Origin: an uncultured Roseibium sp.
GTDB lineage: Bacteria > Pseudomonadota > Alphaproteobacteria > Rhizobiales > Stappiaceae
Reading direction: 5' to 3'
Assembly (NCBI RefSeq): GCF_947494555.1
Contig: NZ_CANLVF010000003.1
Coordinates: forward strand, 372,001-436,000
Length of the DNA stretch: 64,000 nt
Part shown: piece after piece, positions 44,970-54,442 of the stretch
Layout: every line of letters starts with the position of its first letter
How positions within the stretch are numbered: the stretch's first letter is position 1
Made by a program: the position numbers and the translations under genes
Notes under the pieces: model-generated
Seen by the model: only the letters and a program-made list of their open reading frames with translations
What the model was told of the DNA's origin: nothing
The model's database searches: none

Positions 44970-45767
44970 GAAATAGAGACCTGCGAAACCGGCAAGGCCG
45001 ACAAAAATCCGCCAGTAAGCGAACGGTGCGAAACCGTGGCGCGAAACGAAATCGAGCAGGCCTTTGACAACGAAGACGCCGGAGATGAAAGACGCAACAA
45101 AACCGATGACGATGAGCGTGGCATCGTCCGCGGAGAGCACGTTGCGGTTCTTGTAAAGGTCATAGGCGAAAGCGCCCGCCATGGTCGGCATGGCGAGAAA
45201 AAACGAGAACTCTGCCGCCGACCTTTTGTCTGTTCCCATGAGCAGCGCGCCGGCAATTGTCGCGCCGGACCGGGAAACGCCCGGCACCATGGCAAGACAC
45301 TGGCAGAAACCGATCTTCAGGCAGAGCGCCAGGGGATAATCCATCACGTTGGTATAGCGCGGCTTCAGCGGCAGTCTGTCGATCCACAGCAGAATGAAGC
45401 CGCCCACCAGCAAGGTTGTGCAAATGAGCGCCGGCGTTTCAAACAGGACTTCCTTGATGAAGCTGTGCAGCAAAACGCCAATAACCGCAGCCGGCAGGAA
45501 GGCTATGAGGATGCCAAAGACAAAGCGCCGACTTGCCGCATCACTCGGTAGCGCTATCGTCAGCGCCCAGAGACGGCCGAAATAAACTGAGAGAATCGCG
45601 AGTATGGCGCCAAGCTGGATCAGGACCTCAAAGGTTTTACCGGTGCTCTCAAATCCGAGGAAATGGCCCAGCAACAGAAGGTGCCCGGTGGAAGACACGG
45701 GGATAAACTCCGTCAAGCCTTCGACAATTCCCAAAATTAATGCGCTTACAATAGTTTGGCCGTCCAT
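44961..45767 (-). CDS. uppP: Undecaprenyl-diphosphate phosphatase
   Basis: Integral membrane enzyme recycling the C55-PP lipid carrier of cell-wall synthesis; overexpression gives bacitracin resistance. 268 residues with the two family motifs [18 protein letters not shown] (about 16-33) and [14 protein letters not shown] (about 165-178) and about eight helices. ATG 45767. Confidence 0.96.
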   Translation of the reverse strand: MDGQTIVSALILGIVEGLTEFIPVSSTGHLLLLGHFLGFESTGKTFEVLIQLGAILAILSVYFGRLWALTIALPSDAASRRFVFGILIAFLPAAVIGVLLHSFIKEVLFETPALICTTLLVGGFILLWIDRLPLKPRYTNVMDYPLALCLKIGFCQCLAMVPGVSRSGATIAGALLMGTDKRSAAEFSFFLAMPTMAGAFAYDLYKNRNVLSADDATLIVIGFVASFISGVFVVKGLLDFVSRHGFAPFAYWRIFVGLAGFAGLYFLG

Positions 45768-45956
45768 AGGATGACATATCTCCGGCAGGCTCGATAAAAA
45801 CTGGCCTGAAAATGGTAATTTCGCGACTCAGGCACTGCCTGTCGGCTGCTTATTTGCAGGACCAATCGGGCAACGTCAAACCCTTGATAACCATATCTGG
45901 GGCAAACTGTTGCCAGAATTCTTAGTCTTGCCACAGTTCGGGCTCTAAACCCATTC

Positions 45957-46649
45957 ATGCTCACGCTCTATCATCACCCCTTTTCTCCTTCTTCCCGGTT
46001 CGTGCGCCTCATCCTGAGCGAATACGGTGCCGCGTTCGAAGAGCAGCACGTTGAGCCCTGGGCGCGGCCGCAACATCTCCTTTTGCTCAATGCCGCGGGA
46101 ACCGTGCCTGTCCTGGTCGAAAACGATGGACCGTCTATCTGCGGGCCCGGACCGATCATGGAGTATCTCGATGAGACGCGCGGCTACGCGGTTGCCGACC
46201 GCCGCCTGATGCCCGATCATCCCGAAGCCCGCGCGGAAACGCGTCGCCTTGTGGAATGGAGCCTGATGAAGTTCGACCAGGAAGTGGTCGGTCATCTCGT
46301 TCGTGAGCGCATCTATAAACAGATCATGCCAAAGTCCGCCGGTGGCGGCGAACCGGATTCGGCAGCGCTGCGCGTCGCGCGGGCCAACATCCATCATCAC
46401 CTCAAATATTTCGGGTACCTGGTCGCTTCGCGCCGCTGGATCGCCGGCGATCGCCTCTCCTTTGCCGACTTTGCGCTTGCAGCGGGACTGTCTTGCGCGG
46501 ATTATCTGGGAGAGGTGCCGTGGAGCAACGAAGAAGACGTGAAAAGCTGGTATGCGCGTGTCAAATCGCGTCCCAGCATGCGCCCGCTCCTCGGTGAGAA
46601 AGTGTTGGGCATGCCGCCCGCCTCAACCTATGCGGACCTGGACTTTTAG
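45957..46649 (+). CDS. Glutathione S-transferase family protein
   Basis: 230 residues: thioredoxin-like N-domain (about 1-77; catalytic region [10 protein letters not shown], cis-Pro in GTVPVLV) and all-helical C-domain with the N-capping motif [12 protein letters not shown]. It is 17 bases upstream of queG on the same strand; GST-queG pairing is common in Rhizobiales, with no known functional link. Confidence 0.9.
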   Translation: MLTLYHHPFSPSSRFVRLILSEYGAAFEEQHVEPWARPQHLLLLNAAGTVPVLVENDGPSICGPGPIMEYLDETRGYAVADRRLMPDHPEARAETRRLVEWSLMKFDQEVVGHLVRERIYKQIMPKSAGGGEPDSAALRVARANIHHHLKYFGYLVASRRWIAGDRLSFADFALAAGLSCADYLGEVPWSNEEDVKSWYARVKSRPSMRPLLGEKVLGMPPASTYADLDF

Positions 46650-46666
46650 TTCTGCCTCAGACGATT

Positions 46667-47824
46667 TTGGACACGAAGACCCGCAAACTGCTGACCGCAC
46701 TTGAAACGAAGGCACAAGCCCTTGGCTTCAGCGGGATGAAGATCGCCGCAGCGGACGCCATACCCGATGCGGCCGAGAACCTGCGCGAATATCTGGACAA
46801 GAATTACCACGGCACGATGTCATGGATGGCGGAGACCGCGGACCGGCGCGGGTCCCCCAAATCGCTGTGGCCGGATGTTCGTTCCGTCCTGATGCTGGCG
46901 ATGAATTACAGCCCGGACGAGGCACCTGAAAACCATCCGCTGGCGCATCTTGAAGACCCTGCCGGCGGTGGTATTTCCGTTTATGCCCGCCACCGGGACT
47001 ATCACGATGTGATCAAGGGCAAGCTGAAGGAGTTGGCCGCCTTTCTGACCTCTCGTGCAGGTGGAGACGTCAAGGTTTTTGTCGATACCGCCCCCGTTAT
47101 GGAAAAGCCGCTCGGACAGGCCGCCGGGCTGGGCTGGCAAGGCAAGCACACCAATCTCGTTTCTCGAGACCTCGGGTCATGGTTTTTCCTTGGGGCCGTT
47201 TTCACGAGTCTGGATCTGCCGCCAAGCGGTCGTGAAGCGGATCACTGCGGATCATGCCGGGCGTGCCTCGACAGCTGTCCCACCGATGCCTTTCCGGCGC
47301 CCTATCAGCTCGATGCGCGCCGCTGCATTTCCTATCTCACGATCGAGCACCCCGGGCCTGTGCCGATGGAATTTCGCAAAGCGATGGGCAACCGGATCTA
47401 CGGGTGTGACGATTGCCTTGCTGCGTGTCCTTGGAACAAGTTCGCGCAAACAGCTCGCGAAGCAAAACTCAGAGCGCGCGCTGACCTCACCCGTCCCCGT
47501 TTAAGCGACTTGCTCGCTCTGGATGATGCGGCTTTTCGCAAACTCTTTTCCGGATCACCCATCAAAAGGATCGGGCGCAACAGGTTCTTGCGAAATGTCC
47601 TGATCGCTGCCGGCAATTCCGGTGATATAAACCTCGTCAGCAAGGTCGACTCTCTGCTCACGGACCCGGACCCAACCGTCCGGGGCGCTGCGGTCTGGGC
47701 GTTTCACAGGCTTGCCGGCGAAGATACTTTCAAGCGGCGCAAAAACGAGCTGTTGGGCGCGGAAACCGATGACGATGTCCGCGCAGAATGGCGCTCCTGG
47801 GGTTCCAATGAAAGGCACCTGTGA
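46667..47824 (+). CDS. queG: Epoxyqueuosine reductase
   Basis: Last step of queuosine synthesis in tRNA, a cobalamin and iron-sulfur enzyme. 385 residues: N-terminal cobalamin-binding domain, catalytic Asp region [13 protein letters not shown], two [4Fe-4S] motifs [16 protein letters not shown] and [12 protein letters not shown], and C-terminal HEAT-like repeats ([17 protein letters not shown]). TTG start at 46667; I see no better start codon nearby. Confidence 0.95.
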   Translation: MDTKTRKLLTALETKAQALGFSGMKIAAADAIPDAAENLREYLDKNYHGTMSWMAETADRRGSPKSLWPDVRSVLMLAMNYSPDEAPENHPLAHLEDPAGGGISVYARHRDYHDVIKGKLKELAAFLTSRAGGDVKVFVDTAPVMEKPLGQAAGLGWQGKHTNLVSRDLGSWFFLGAVFTSLDLPPSGREADHCGSCRACLDSCPTDAFPAPYQLDARRCISYLTIEHPGPVPMEFRKAMGNRIYGCDDCLAACPWNKFAQTAREAKLRARADLTRPRLSDLLALDDAAFRKLFSGSPIKRIGRNRFLRNVLIAAGNSGDINLVSKVDSLLTDPDPTVRGAAVWAFHRLAGEDTFKRRKNELLGAETDDDVRAEWRSWGSNERHL

Positions 47825-47940
47825 GTCGACGGGATCAAAAGAATGGGCCATAGTCATGGAATGGTCTGCAACAAACAACTATATCGGAACCGGCCGTCCC
47901 ACGACGGTTGATTCTGATCATCTGATTTGGAGCCAAAACA

Positions 47941-50106
47941 TTGTTTTCAAAGCCCGCATCCTCGATAAATCCTCAACCGATCCGGAGCCGCACAAGACTC
48001 TTGACCCTGACCACAGCCCTTGCGCTCGTGTCCGGGACAGCCTTTGCGCAAGATACCGGTGAAGCTGCGTTCGAAGCTTATTCCGAAGGTTTGAAAAAAC
48101 TCGGTCTTCAATTCGAAAACGGTTCGGTCGACTATGATGCCGGCAGTGACACGCTGACCCTGACGGACAGCAAACTTTTGCTCAGTGGCAAAATTGAAGA
48201 TTTCCCGTCAGAAGAAACGGATGTGACGGGCAATGATGGCGCGACGGACATCGACCCTTCGAAACTGGCTGACATCAACTATTCGATCTCGGTCAGCTCC
48301 GGCACCGTTACGATTACCGGCCTGGCGCACGAGGACAGCTACTTCACATCAGCGAGCTGGACCTACTCCGACGACACAGAAATCGTTATCGAGGGATCGG
48401 TCGAAAATGAGGGCGGGCTCAAAATGGAAGGCCGGCTCGCCGGCATGTCAGCAACGAACTACGAGTTCGAGCTGCCCGAATTGCCGCCCGAGGACTCCAG
48501 CAAGCAGGCAAGCCGCTGGCTGCCTTTCCTGAAGTCTACACTCCTGACCTCTTATGACGAGGTCAAGGTCGACAGCACGGCGGTGACCCTGGAGGCCTAT
48601 GCTTCTGACGGAAGTTCGGAAACACAGATTCTTTCCGGTACCATGCAGATGGACGGATACCGGCTGGCCGGCGCCCGCGAAGGTCAGGTCGATGAATATT
48701 CGATGGACAAGCTGACCCAGGTCATGAACACGCTTGATGTTGCATCCGGTCAAATGCTTGCCCAGACTACCAGCCAGGGCAAGACCGTCTACAACGACAT
48801 TGATATCCGCGGCTTCATCGATCTCTTCGACCCGGCCGTTCCGGAAAACGGAGAGGAATGGACACTGATCGGGTCCGGATCCGCGGTTGATTACGTCTCC
48901 AGCCAGGAAATCGCACAGGGGCTTTCGGTCAAGGTGGAAGCCGAGAAGGCAACGCTTGACAACGTGACAATGATCAAGCGCGAAAACAATGTGCTGCAGC
49001 TGCTCGATCAGGTTTTCGACAAACAGGCGCCCGGTCCGGAAGAACTGATCACCAACGTGTTCCAGTTTTACCGGTCCTTCGCATTTGCCGACGCCCGTGT
49101 GAGTGGCATTTCGGTCATTGTTCCTGTCGGTCCGGGGTTGGAATCGGCGATCAAGATCGAAGAAATCGCCATGACCGATATCGGCTCTGACGGCATCGGC
49201 GAAATGATGCTGGTCGGTCTCGATGCCCCAAAACTGCCTGAGGGCGCATCGGTCAAAATCGATTGGGCTGCGATCGGCGACATTGAGTTTGCCGAGTACT
49301 CGCCCATGAAGGAGATGATCAGCACGCTCATGGCCGATCCGGAGTACGGCGAAAACAATCCGCTGGAAGTCGCAAAAGCCTTCATGCCGCGCTCTTTCGC
49401 CTACGAGATTGAAGGCCTCGACGTGAACATTCCAAATGTCGGACAGACGGCCATCGGCAAGGCCGAAATGACCATGTCGACAACAGTGCCACCGATCCCG
49501 ACAAGTGTGCATTTCAAGAGCGACGGCATTCGTATGCCGGTCAGTGCGATTGACGACCCGCAAGCGCAGGCGCTGTTTCAAGCGCTCGGCCTCGATACAA
49601 TCGTCTGGTCGGACGAGGCCCGTCTCTATTGGGACGAAGCGACGTTGGAACTCAGACTGGAGCGCCTGATGCTCAATATTGAAGGGCTTGGACGAGCAGA
49701 AGCCTCCATGCGGTTCGCCAACGTCCCCAAAGCCTTGTTCGAGGACCCGGAAGGTCAGGGCCAGTTGGCCGCCATTTCGGCTCAGTTCGTTGATGCCGCG
49801 ATTTCATTCCGCGACGAAGGCCTGACGACCAACGGCCTCAAGTTCTTTGCCGATGCACAAGGCCTTCCGGAAAACGTTCTGCGCGAAGCGCTCGTGGCAC
49901 AGGCTGCGGGCGCAACGGCTCCGATCCAGAACGAGGCCTTCACCAAGATGGTCAGCGACGCGGTCTCCAAATTCCTGGACGACCCGAAGGATCTGAGGGT
50001 GACACTCGCCCCGGCAAACCCGGTGCCTCTGGCGCAGATCCTTGGTAGCATGGCAGCGCCGCAGACTTTGCCTGATCTTCTGAACGTGAAGATCGAAGCG
50101 AACTGA
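47941..50106 (+). CDS. Large exported protein of unknown function, 721 residues
   Basis: TTG start at 47941 with GGAG about 10 bases upstream. A long signal peptide (about 1-36, ending GTAFAQD) precedes an acidic, beta-rich protein with repeated short strand patterns (YDAGSDTLTLTDSKLLLSG, TVTITGLAHEDSYFTSASW) and many DIGSDGIGEM-like stretches. It resembles alphaproteobacterial periplasmic proteins of unknown function. No catalytic motif, lipobox or membrane helix after the signal. Monocistronic, followed by a strong terminator. Confidence 0.8.
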   Translation: MFSKPASSINPQPIRSRTRLLTLTTALALVSGTAFAQDTGEAAFEAYSEGLKKLGLQFENGSVDYDAGSDTLTLTDSKLLLSGKIEDFPSEETDVTGNDGATDIDPSKLADINYSISVSSGTVTITGLAHEDSYFTSASWTYSDDTEIVIEGSVENEGGLKMEGRLAGMSATNYEFELPELPPEDSSKQASRWLPFLKSTLLTSYDEVKVDSTAVTLEAYASDGSSETQILSGTMQMDGYRLAGAREGQVDEYSMDKLTQVMNTLDVASGQMLAQTTSQGKTVYNDIDIRGFIDLFDPAVPENGEEWTLIGSGSAVDYVSSQEIAQGLSVKVEAEKATLDNVTMIKRENNVLQLLDQVFDKQAPGPEELITNVFQFYRSFAFADARVSGISVIVPVGPGLESAIKIEEIAMTDIGSDGIGEMMLVGLDAPKLPEGASVKIDWAAIGDIEFAEYSPMKEMISTLMADPEYGENNPLEVAKAFMPRSFAYEIEGLDVNIPNVGQTAIGKAEMTMSTTVPPIPTSVHFKSDGIRMPVSAIDDPQAQALFQALGLDTIVWSDEARLYWDEATLELRLERLMLNIEGLGRAEASMRFANVPKALFEDPEGQGQLAAISAQFVDAAISFRDEGLTTNGLKFFADAQGLPENVLREALVAQAAGATAPIQNEAFTKMVSDAVSKFLDDPKDLRVTLAPANPVPLAQILGSMAAPQTLPDLLNVKIEAN

Positions 50107-50123
50107 GCCAGTCAGTTTCAACC

Positions 50124-50163
50124 CTAGCGGAAGGACGCGCCGTCTCACTCCGCTAGCTTTTTT
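50124..50163 (+). terminator. Intrinsic terminator after the 721-residue gene
   Basis: CTAGCGGA (50124-50131) and TCCGCTAG (50149-50156) followed by CTTTTTT, starting 17 bases after the stop. A second hairpin with 10-base arms (GGCTCCCGTT, 50178-50187; complement 50200-50209) lies between it and the convergent AraC gene. Confidence 0.85.
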
Positions 50164-50324
50164 GGCATGCTTAGCATGGCTCCCGTTTCGCGACCGTGGA
50201 ACGGGAGCCGATACTGCGCGTCACCGTGCTTTTTTACAAAACGGAGAATTGCGTCGTTATCTTTCCAAAATTTGCGTCATCCGACGGGTTTTTTGTGCCG
50301 CCGAGCGTGTTGATACCCATATCC

Positions 50325-51278
50325 TCAGGGCAGCATTTGTTCGTGTTTTCCTGACGCCGCTTGCTCAACAGATCGATCACTCCTGACGACCCTTGCGTAT
50401 CGCGCGGGCGGGGACCCAACATAACGCGCGAACGCTGTGCTGAACGCGCTTGGGGAACCGTAGCCAGTCTTGTCAGAAATTTCGGCTATGCTCATGTGAC
50501 CGGACCGGAGCATATGTTTTGCAAGCGTCATCCGCCAATTCAGCAAGTAGGTCATCGGCGGCGTTCCAACGATCTGGCTAAATCGCGTGAAATAGGCAGA
50601 CCGTGACTGACCCGCTTCTCTCGCGAGCTCCGGTACGGTCCAGGAACGCTCGGGCGCAGCATGCATGGCTCGAAGTGTCGGGCCTACTCGCAAATCAGCC
50701 AATCCGCGCAAAAGGCCGGCCGTTGCATTCGGTTCAGCACCAGACCTGAATGCTTCGATCAAAAGGACCTGCAAAAGGTGCTCGACGACAACATTTCGCG
50801 CCGGGCGGTCAGAGCGTACTTCTTCACGCAACAAGCCCGTAAGTGCCGACAACCTGCCCTCGCCTCGAACAACAACCAAATCAGGCAAAAGCGACACAAG
50901 CAGTTCCGCATCCGGGCTAGTGAAAGTGCAATACCCAATAAGCTGCTGCACCCCCGCTTCCCCTTCTGAAGGACCAAGCCTGAAAACACCGTCCTCGCCT
51001 TCAATTGGCTGACTGATGAGGTTCACCGGCGGTTTGGGATCGACACTTGAAAACGTGAAGGATCTGGCAGCGGGGATGAGCACAAAATCCCCGGACGTCA
51101 GCATCAGCGGTTGTTTGCGGTCAACCTGCAGGCAAGCCTGGCCTGACAAGAGCGAACAGTAGAACGCGTCCTCCACATCGTCGCGGTGAACCCGAAATGC
51201 CCCCGCGGCGTGAACAAGTTTTGAAAAGCGTGCCTGAGGCTCCAGCAAAGAGATGACTTCTGAGTAAGGATCGCTCAT
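50325..51278 (-). CDS. AraC-family transcriptional regulator with cupin sensor
   Basis: 317 residues: N-terminal AraC-type cupin domain (about 15-190) and C-terminal pair of HTH motifs (about 205-300; WTVPELAREAGQSRSAYFTR and MSIAEISDKTGYGSPSAFS). It resembles regulators found next to short-chain dehydrogenases. Divergent from the SDR gene with a 95-base gap that contains a direct repeat, so it probably controls that gene. Confidence 0.9.
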   Translation of the reverse strand: MSDPYSEVISLLEPQARFSKLVHAAGAFRVHRDDVEDAFYCSLLSGQACLQVDRKQPLMLTSGDFVLIPAARSFTFSSVDPKPPVNLISQPIEGEDGVFRLGPSEGEAGVQQLIGYCTFTSPDAELLVSLLPDLVVVRGEGRLSALTGLLREEVRSDRPARNVVVEHLLQVLLIEAFRSGAEPNATAGLLRGLADLRVGPTLRAMHAAPERSWTVPELAREAGQSRSAYFTRFSQIVGTPPMTYLLNWRMTLAKHMLRSGHMSIAEISDKTGYGSPSAFSTAFARYVGSPPARYARVVRSDRSVEQAASGKHEQMLP

Positions 51279-51304
51279 TTTGGACTTCTGATAATCAATT
51301 TTGG
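51278..51304. promoter_or_regulatory. Direct repeat between araC-type gene and SDR gene
   Basis: TTTTGG occurs at 51278-51283 and 51299-51304, 21 bases apart (two helical turns), in similar surroundings (TTTTGGACT and TTTTGGATC). This is the geometry of AraC-family binding sites and overlaps the regulator's own start codon. Confidence 0.4.
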
Positions 51305-51373
51305 ATCTGGAATTATATATTGTCCATTGCCATCGGTCTACCTATTGGCCTCAGCCACAACAGGAGACTTGCC

Positions 51374-52123
51374 ATGAAGACAGTGATGATTACCGGATGT
51401 TCCTCCGGGTTTGGACTGGATACAGCCTGCCATTTCCTGGAAAAGGGCTGGTCCGTGGTCGCCACGATGCGGAACCCGGACCCGGGGCTATTGCCTGTAT
51501 CCAATCGGCTACGCATTGTCCCGCTTGACGTTTCGGTCCGTGAAAGCGTTGCCAAGGCCGTTGACGATGCCGGACCCATTGATGCCCTTGTGAACAATGC
51601 GGGGGTTGGCTGGTTAGCGCCACTTGAGGGTACTTCTCACGAAACCCTGCAAAGGATTTTCGAAACCAACACATTGGGCACCTTCGAAATGACCCGCGCG
51701 GTCTTGCCACAAATGCGGGCAAAGGGAGCCGGTGTGATCGTGAACGTATCTTCAAGCGTAACACTCAAACCCTTGCCACTCGCATCCGTCTACACGGCCA
51801 GTAAGGCCGCGGTGAACGCTTTCACCGAATGTCTTGCACTCGAGATGGCTCCATTTGGAATTCGGACTCATCTCGTGTTGCCGGGTCAGGCGCCGACAAC
51901 AAACTTCGGGAAAACCGCGATGAGGCTGATGCAAGATTCAAGCTGCACACCGGCAGACTATGAGGATTTTGTCAGAAAGGTCATGGAAGCGTTCAGGGAT
52001 CCTGCGGGCAAGGAATTCACTCAGTCGCGCGACGTCGTGCTGGCGATTTGGGATGCGGTAACAGATACCGAAGCACCGCTCCGAATTCCGGCAGGCAAGG
52101 ACAGTGTCGCCCTGGCAGCTTAG
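51374..52123 (+). CDS. Short-chain dehydrogenase/reductase
   Basis: 249 residues from ATG 51374 (CAGGAGA ribosome binding site). Classical SDR: cofactor motif TGCSSGFG, NNAG, catalytic Ser in VNVSSSVTLKPLP and YTASK with active Tyr and Lys. Substrate unknown. Divergent partner of the AraC regulator. Confidence 0.92.
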   Translation: MKTVMITGCSSGFGLDTACHFLEKGWSVVATMRNPDPGLLPVSNRLRIVPLDVSVRESVAKAVDDAGPIDALVNNAGVGWLAPLEGTSHETLQRIFETNTLGTFEMTRAVLPQMRAKGAGVIVNVSSSVTLKPLPLASVYTASKAAVNAFTECLALEMAPFGIRTHLVLPGQAPTTNFGKTAMRLMQDSSCTPADYEDFVRKVMEAFRDPAGKEFTQSRDVVLAIWDAVTDTEAPLRIPAGKDSVALAA

Positions 52124-52127
52124 GCGA

Positions 52128-52164
52128 AACCCCGGGCGGGACGCACAGACCTGCCCGGGGTTTT
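52128..52164 (+). terminator. Intrinsic terminator after the SDR gene
   Basis: CCCCGGGC (52130-52137) and GCCCGGGG (52153-52160) then TTTT, between the convergent SDR and TetR genes. Confidence 0.85.
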
Positions 52165-52802
52165 CATGTGTCGATCGCGCTGCCTTCGGCAAACCGCGTG
52201 ACCAGGTTCGCGTACATTTCTATGTCCGAGGAAGTTGCACGTTGACGCTGTACGATCAAACGCCAGTACAATGGTGCGATAAGCAGATCCAGTATGGTCC
52301 GGCGGTCCGTCGTTTCCGGAAGTTCATGTCGGGCAATCGCCCTGTCTATCATGATGGTCGCTTGCGTCCGCCTGTCATGGGTGACATGCGCCAGCAGGTT
52401 CACCAGTTCATCTGAACGCGCGACTTCAGCATGCAGATCGGGCAGGATCCGGCGCACCATTGGGTGTCGAAGCGTCGCGGCCAGACGGCGCATTAACAGT
52501 CTGACATCCTGAACAAAAGAACCACTGTCAGGTATGGGCGTGATGTTTGTCGCCATCGCGCTTATGGCCTCACTCACCAGCTCCAGCTTGGACTTGCTAC
52601 GGCGATAAAGCGCTGCTTTACCGACCCCCGCCCGCGCTGCAATTCTCTCCATACGGAGGCCGGAGTAGCCGTTTTCGGCCCACTCCTCAAACAATGCTCT
52701 GTGGATAGCGTTCGTAACTGAATCCTGCAGCAGCGCCGCTCCTGCCGGCTTTCGAGGCGACTTTCTTTGCTTTTTTTTTACGTCGAAACCATTGCGTTCC
52801 AT
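52164..52802 (-). CDS. TetR-family transcriptional regulator
   Basis: 212 residues from ATG 52802: N-terminal HTH (RIAARAGVGKAALYRRSKSK) and a TetR_C-type ligand domain. The frame is open upstream to 52976, but that region covers the inter-gene operator. Divergent from the SnoaL/NmrA pair with an inverted repeat between, so it likely represses them. Confidence 0.88.
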   Translation of the reverse strand: MERNGFDVKKKQRKSPRKPAGAALLQDSVTNAIHRALFEEWAENGYSGLRMERIAARAGVGKAALYRRSKSKLELVSEAISAMATNITPIPDSGSFVQDVRLLMRRLAATLRHPMVRRILPDLHAEVARSDELVNLLAHVTHDRRTQATIMIDRAIARHELPETTDRRTILDLLIAPLYWRLIVQRQRATSSDIEMYANLVTRFAEGSAIDT

Positions 52803-52820
52803 CGAGCTTATCCTTAAATA

Positions 52821-52839
52821 GAACGAGACGGTATCGTTC
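52821..52839. promoter_or_regulatory. Probable TetR operator
   Basis: GAACGA-GACGGTA-TCGTTC, 6-base arms with a 7-base spacer, in the 106-base gap between the divergent tetR-type and SnoaL-like genes, 18 bases before the TetR start. Confidence 0.6.
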
Positions 52840-52908
52840 CATCGTATTTTGACGCAACCAGCGTGAAACTTCAAGCAGGCCGGTACCCTTTTCCAGAAGG
52901 AAGAAATC

Positions 52909-53370
52909 ATGTCTGACACGAATTCGATACCAAGCTTTGGCGCAATGCTGCGTGGTGCACTAGGCGATGCAATCATTGCTCGCGCAGGCGAAAATTTTCT
53001 GGAAATGTGTCACGAGGACATCGTGTTCCAGTTTCCCTTTGCTCCGGAGGGAACTGTTCGTGAACTACACGGACGTGACGCCATGGCAGCCTACCTTCCC
53101 AAGGTAGGCGAACTGATCGACTTTGAATCCATGAGCCCGGCGATCGCGCACCGGTCTACCGATGGAGTGACCTTCGTCCTGGAGTTTTCCTGCAAGGGAA
53201 AAGGCGCGAAAACAGGTGGGCGATACGATCAGGACTACATTTCCGTCATAAGGCTCCAAAATGGGCGGATTGTCCGCTATCGGGATTACTGGAACCCGCT
53301 CGTCCTGTTGAATGCTGTTGGCGGACTCGGGCGGTTGAAATCCGGATTTGAGGAGTTTCTCGATGACTAA
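52909..53370 (+). CDS. SnoaL-like (NTF2-fold) protein
   Basis: 153 residues of the cystatin/NTF2-like fold (FLEMCHEDIVFQFPFAPEG, then IVRYRDYWNPL), seen in small isomerases, hydrolases and binding proteins. ATG 52909 with GAAGGA. Its end overlaps the NmrA-like gene by 8 bases, so they form a two-gene operon. Confidence 0.85.
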   Translation: MSDTNSIPSFGAMLRGALGDAIIARAGENFLEMCHEDIVFQFPFAPEGTVRELHGRDAMAAYLPKVGELIDFESMSPAIAHRSTDGVTFVLEFSCKGKGAKTGGRYDQDYISVIRLQNGRIVRYRDYWNPLVLLNAVGGLGRLKSGFEEFLDD

Positions 53371-54202
53371 GTCCATTCTGGTCACGGGAGGCACCGGAAA
53401 GACCGGTCGCCGCGTCGCAGCAGAGCTGCGCGAAAACCGGGTCGTGCCACGTATCGCGACACGCAACCCAACGGCTGACGACCACCAGCGTTTTGACTGG
53501 AAGGACCCGACGACATTTACCGAAGCGTTCGAAAATGTCCGGGCGGTTTACCTCGTCGCTCCGACAGACTGTGTGGATTCGCTCGCGGCCATGAAACCTG
53601 GGCTCGAGATGGCGCGTCGAGCCGGCGTGGACCGATTTGTCCTGCTGAGCGCCTCCTCGCTTGAGGAAGGCGGGCCGATGATGGGTGCTGTCCATAGCTG
53701 GCTTCGAGACAATGCCCCCGAGTGGGCCGTCTTGCGGCCGACCTGGTTCATGCAAAATTTCTCTGAACTTCATCATCGTGGGCCTGTCCGGGAGGAATCA
53801 GCGATTTACACTGCCACAGGTCACGGACGCGTCGGTTTCATCGACGCTGCAGACATCGCGGCTTGCGCGGTCGCTTTGCTCACAGCACCGGAGATCAAAA
53901 ACACCGATTACATACTGACTGGACCAGAAGCCGTTTCATACGACGACGTCGCGCAAATCCTAAGTCTGCATTTGGGACGCAAGATCGTTCACCACAGCCT
54001 TACCATCGATGAACTGGCCGAGCGTCATCGCAAGCAAGGTCTGCCAGATGACTACGCCGCAACGCTGGCTGCCATGGATGGATCGATTGCCGCCGGTTCC
54101 GAAGATCGCGTTACCAACTCTGTTCTGGAACTGACCGGGCGGGCACCAAATTCAATATCTGAGTTCGTTCAAAAGAACCTCAAGGCATGGTCAACAGACT
54201 AA
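53363..54202 (+). CDS. NmrA-like NAD(P)-binding protein
   Basis: 279 residues from ATG 53363 (AGGAG ribosome binding site inside the previous gene). Atypical SDR with cofactor motif VTGGTGKTGRRV, and no catalytic Tyr-x-x-x-Lys apparent, as in NmrA/HSCARG redox sensors or NAD(P)H:quinone oxidoreductase type 2 relatives. Function probably linked to the SnoaL protein upstream. Confidence 0.87.
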   Translation: MTKSILVTGGTGKTGRRVAAELRENRVVPRIATRNPTADDHQRFDWKDPTTFTEAFENVRAVYLVAPTDCVDSLAAMKPGLEMARRAGVDRFVLLSASSLEEGGPMMGAVHSWLRDNAPEWAVLRPTWFMQNFSELHHRGPVREESAIYTATGHGRVGFIDAADIAACAVALLTAPEIKNTDYILTGPEAVSYDDVAQILSLHLGRKIVHHSLTIDELAERHRKQGLPDDYAATLAAMDGSIAAGSEDRVTNSVLELTGRAPNSISEFVQKNLKAWSTD

Positions 54203-54390
54203 GTCGCATTGCCGGGTTACCATTGCCGTCAGGATCCTGCCTTCCTTGCCTCGAATGACGGTCGAACTTGGTTGACCCAAGTGAAAATGGCATCTCGAAT
54301 TGCCACCGAGATACGAAATTCCAGATCATGCCCAAACTCTAAATCTGTTTTGAAACGATGCTTAAGCTAGACCAGCACTTTCATTCAAAA

Positions 54391-54425
54391 TGCGAAAGGG
54401 CGGCCTGAAGGACCGCCCTTTCGCA
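54391..54425 (-). terminator. Terminator of the formate dehydrogenase operon
   Basis: Perfect 13-base arms TGCGAAAGGGCGG (54391-54403) and CCGCCCTTTCGCA (54413-54425), followed on the minus strand by TTTT. It lies 17 bases after the fdsA stop. Confidence 0.85.
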
Positions 54426-54442
54426 TGACTTGGAATTTCCTA

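Noticed and set aside
48448..49581. Open frame of 377 codons on the minus strand
   Set aside because: Antisense of the 721-residue exported protein, with no start signals and low-complexity composition.
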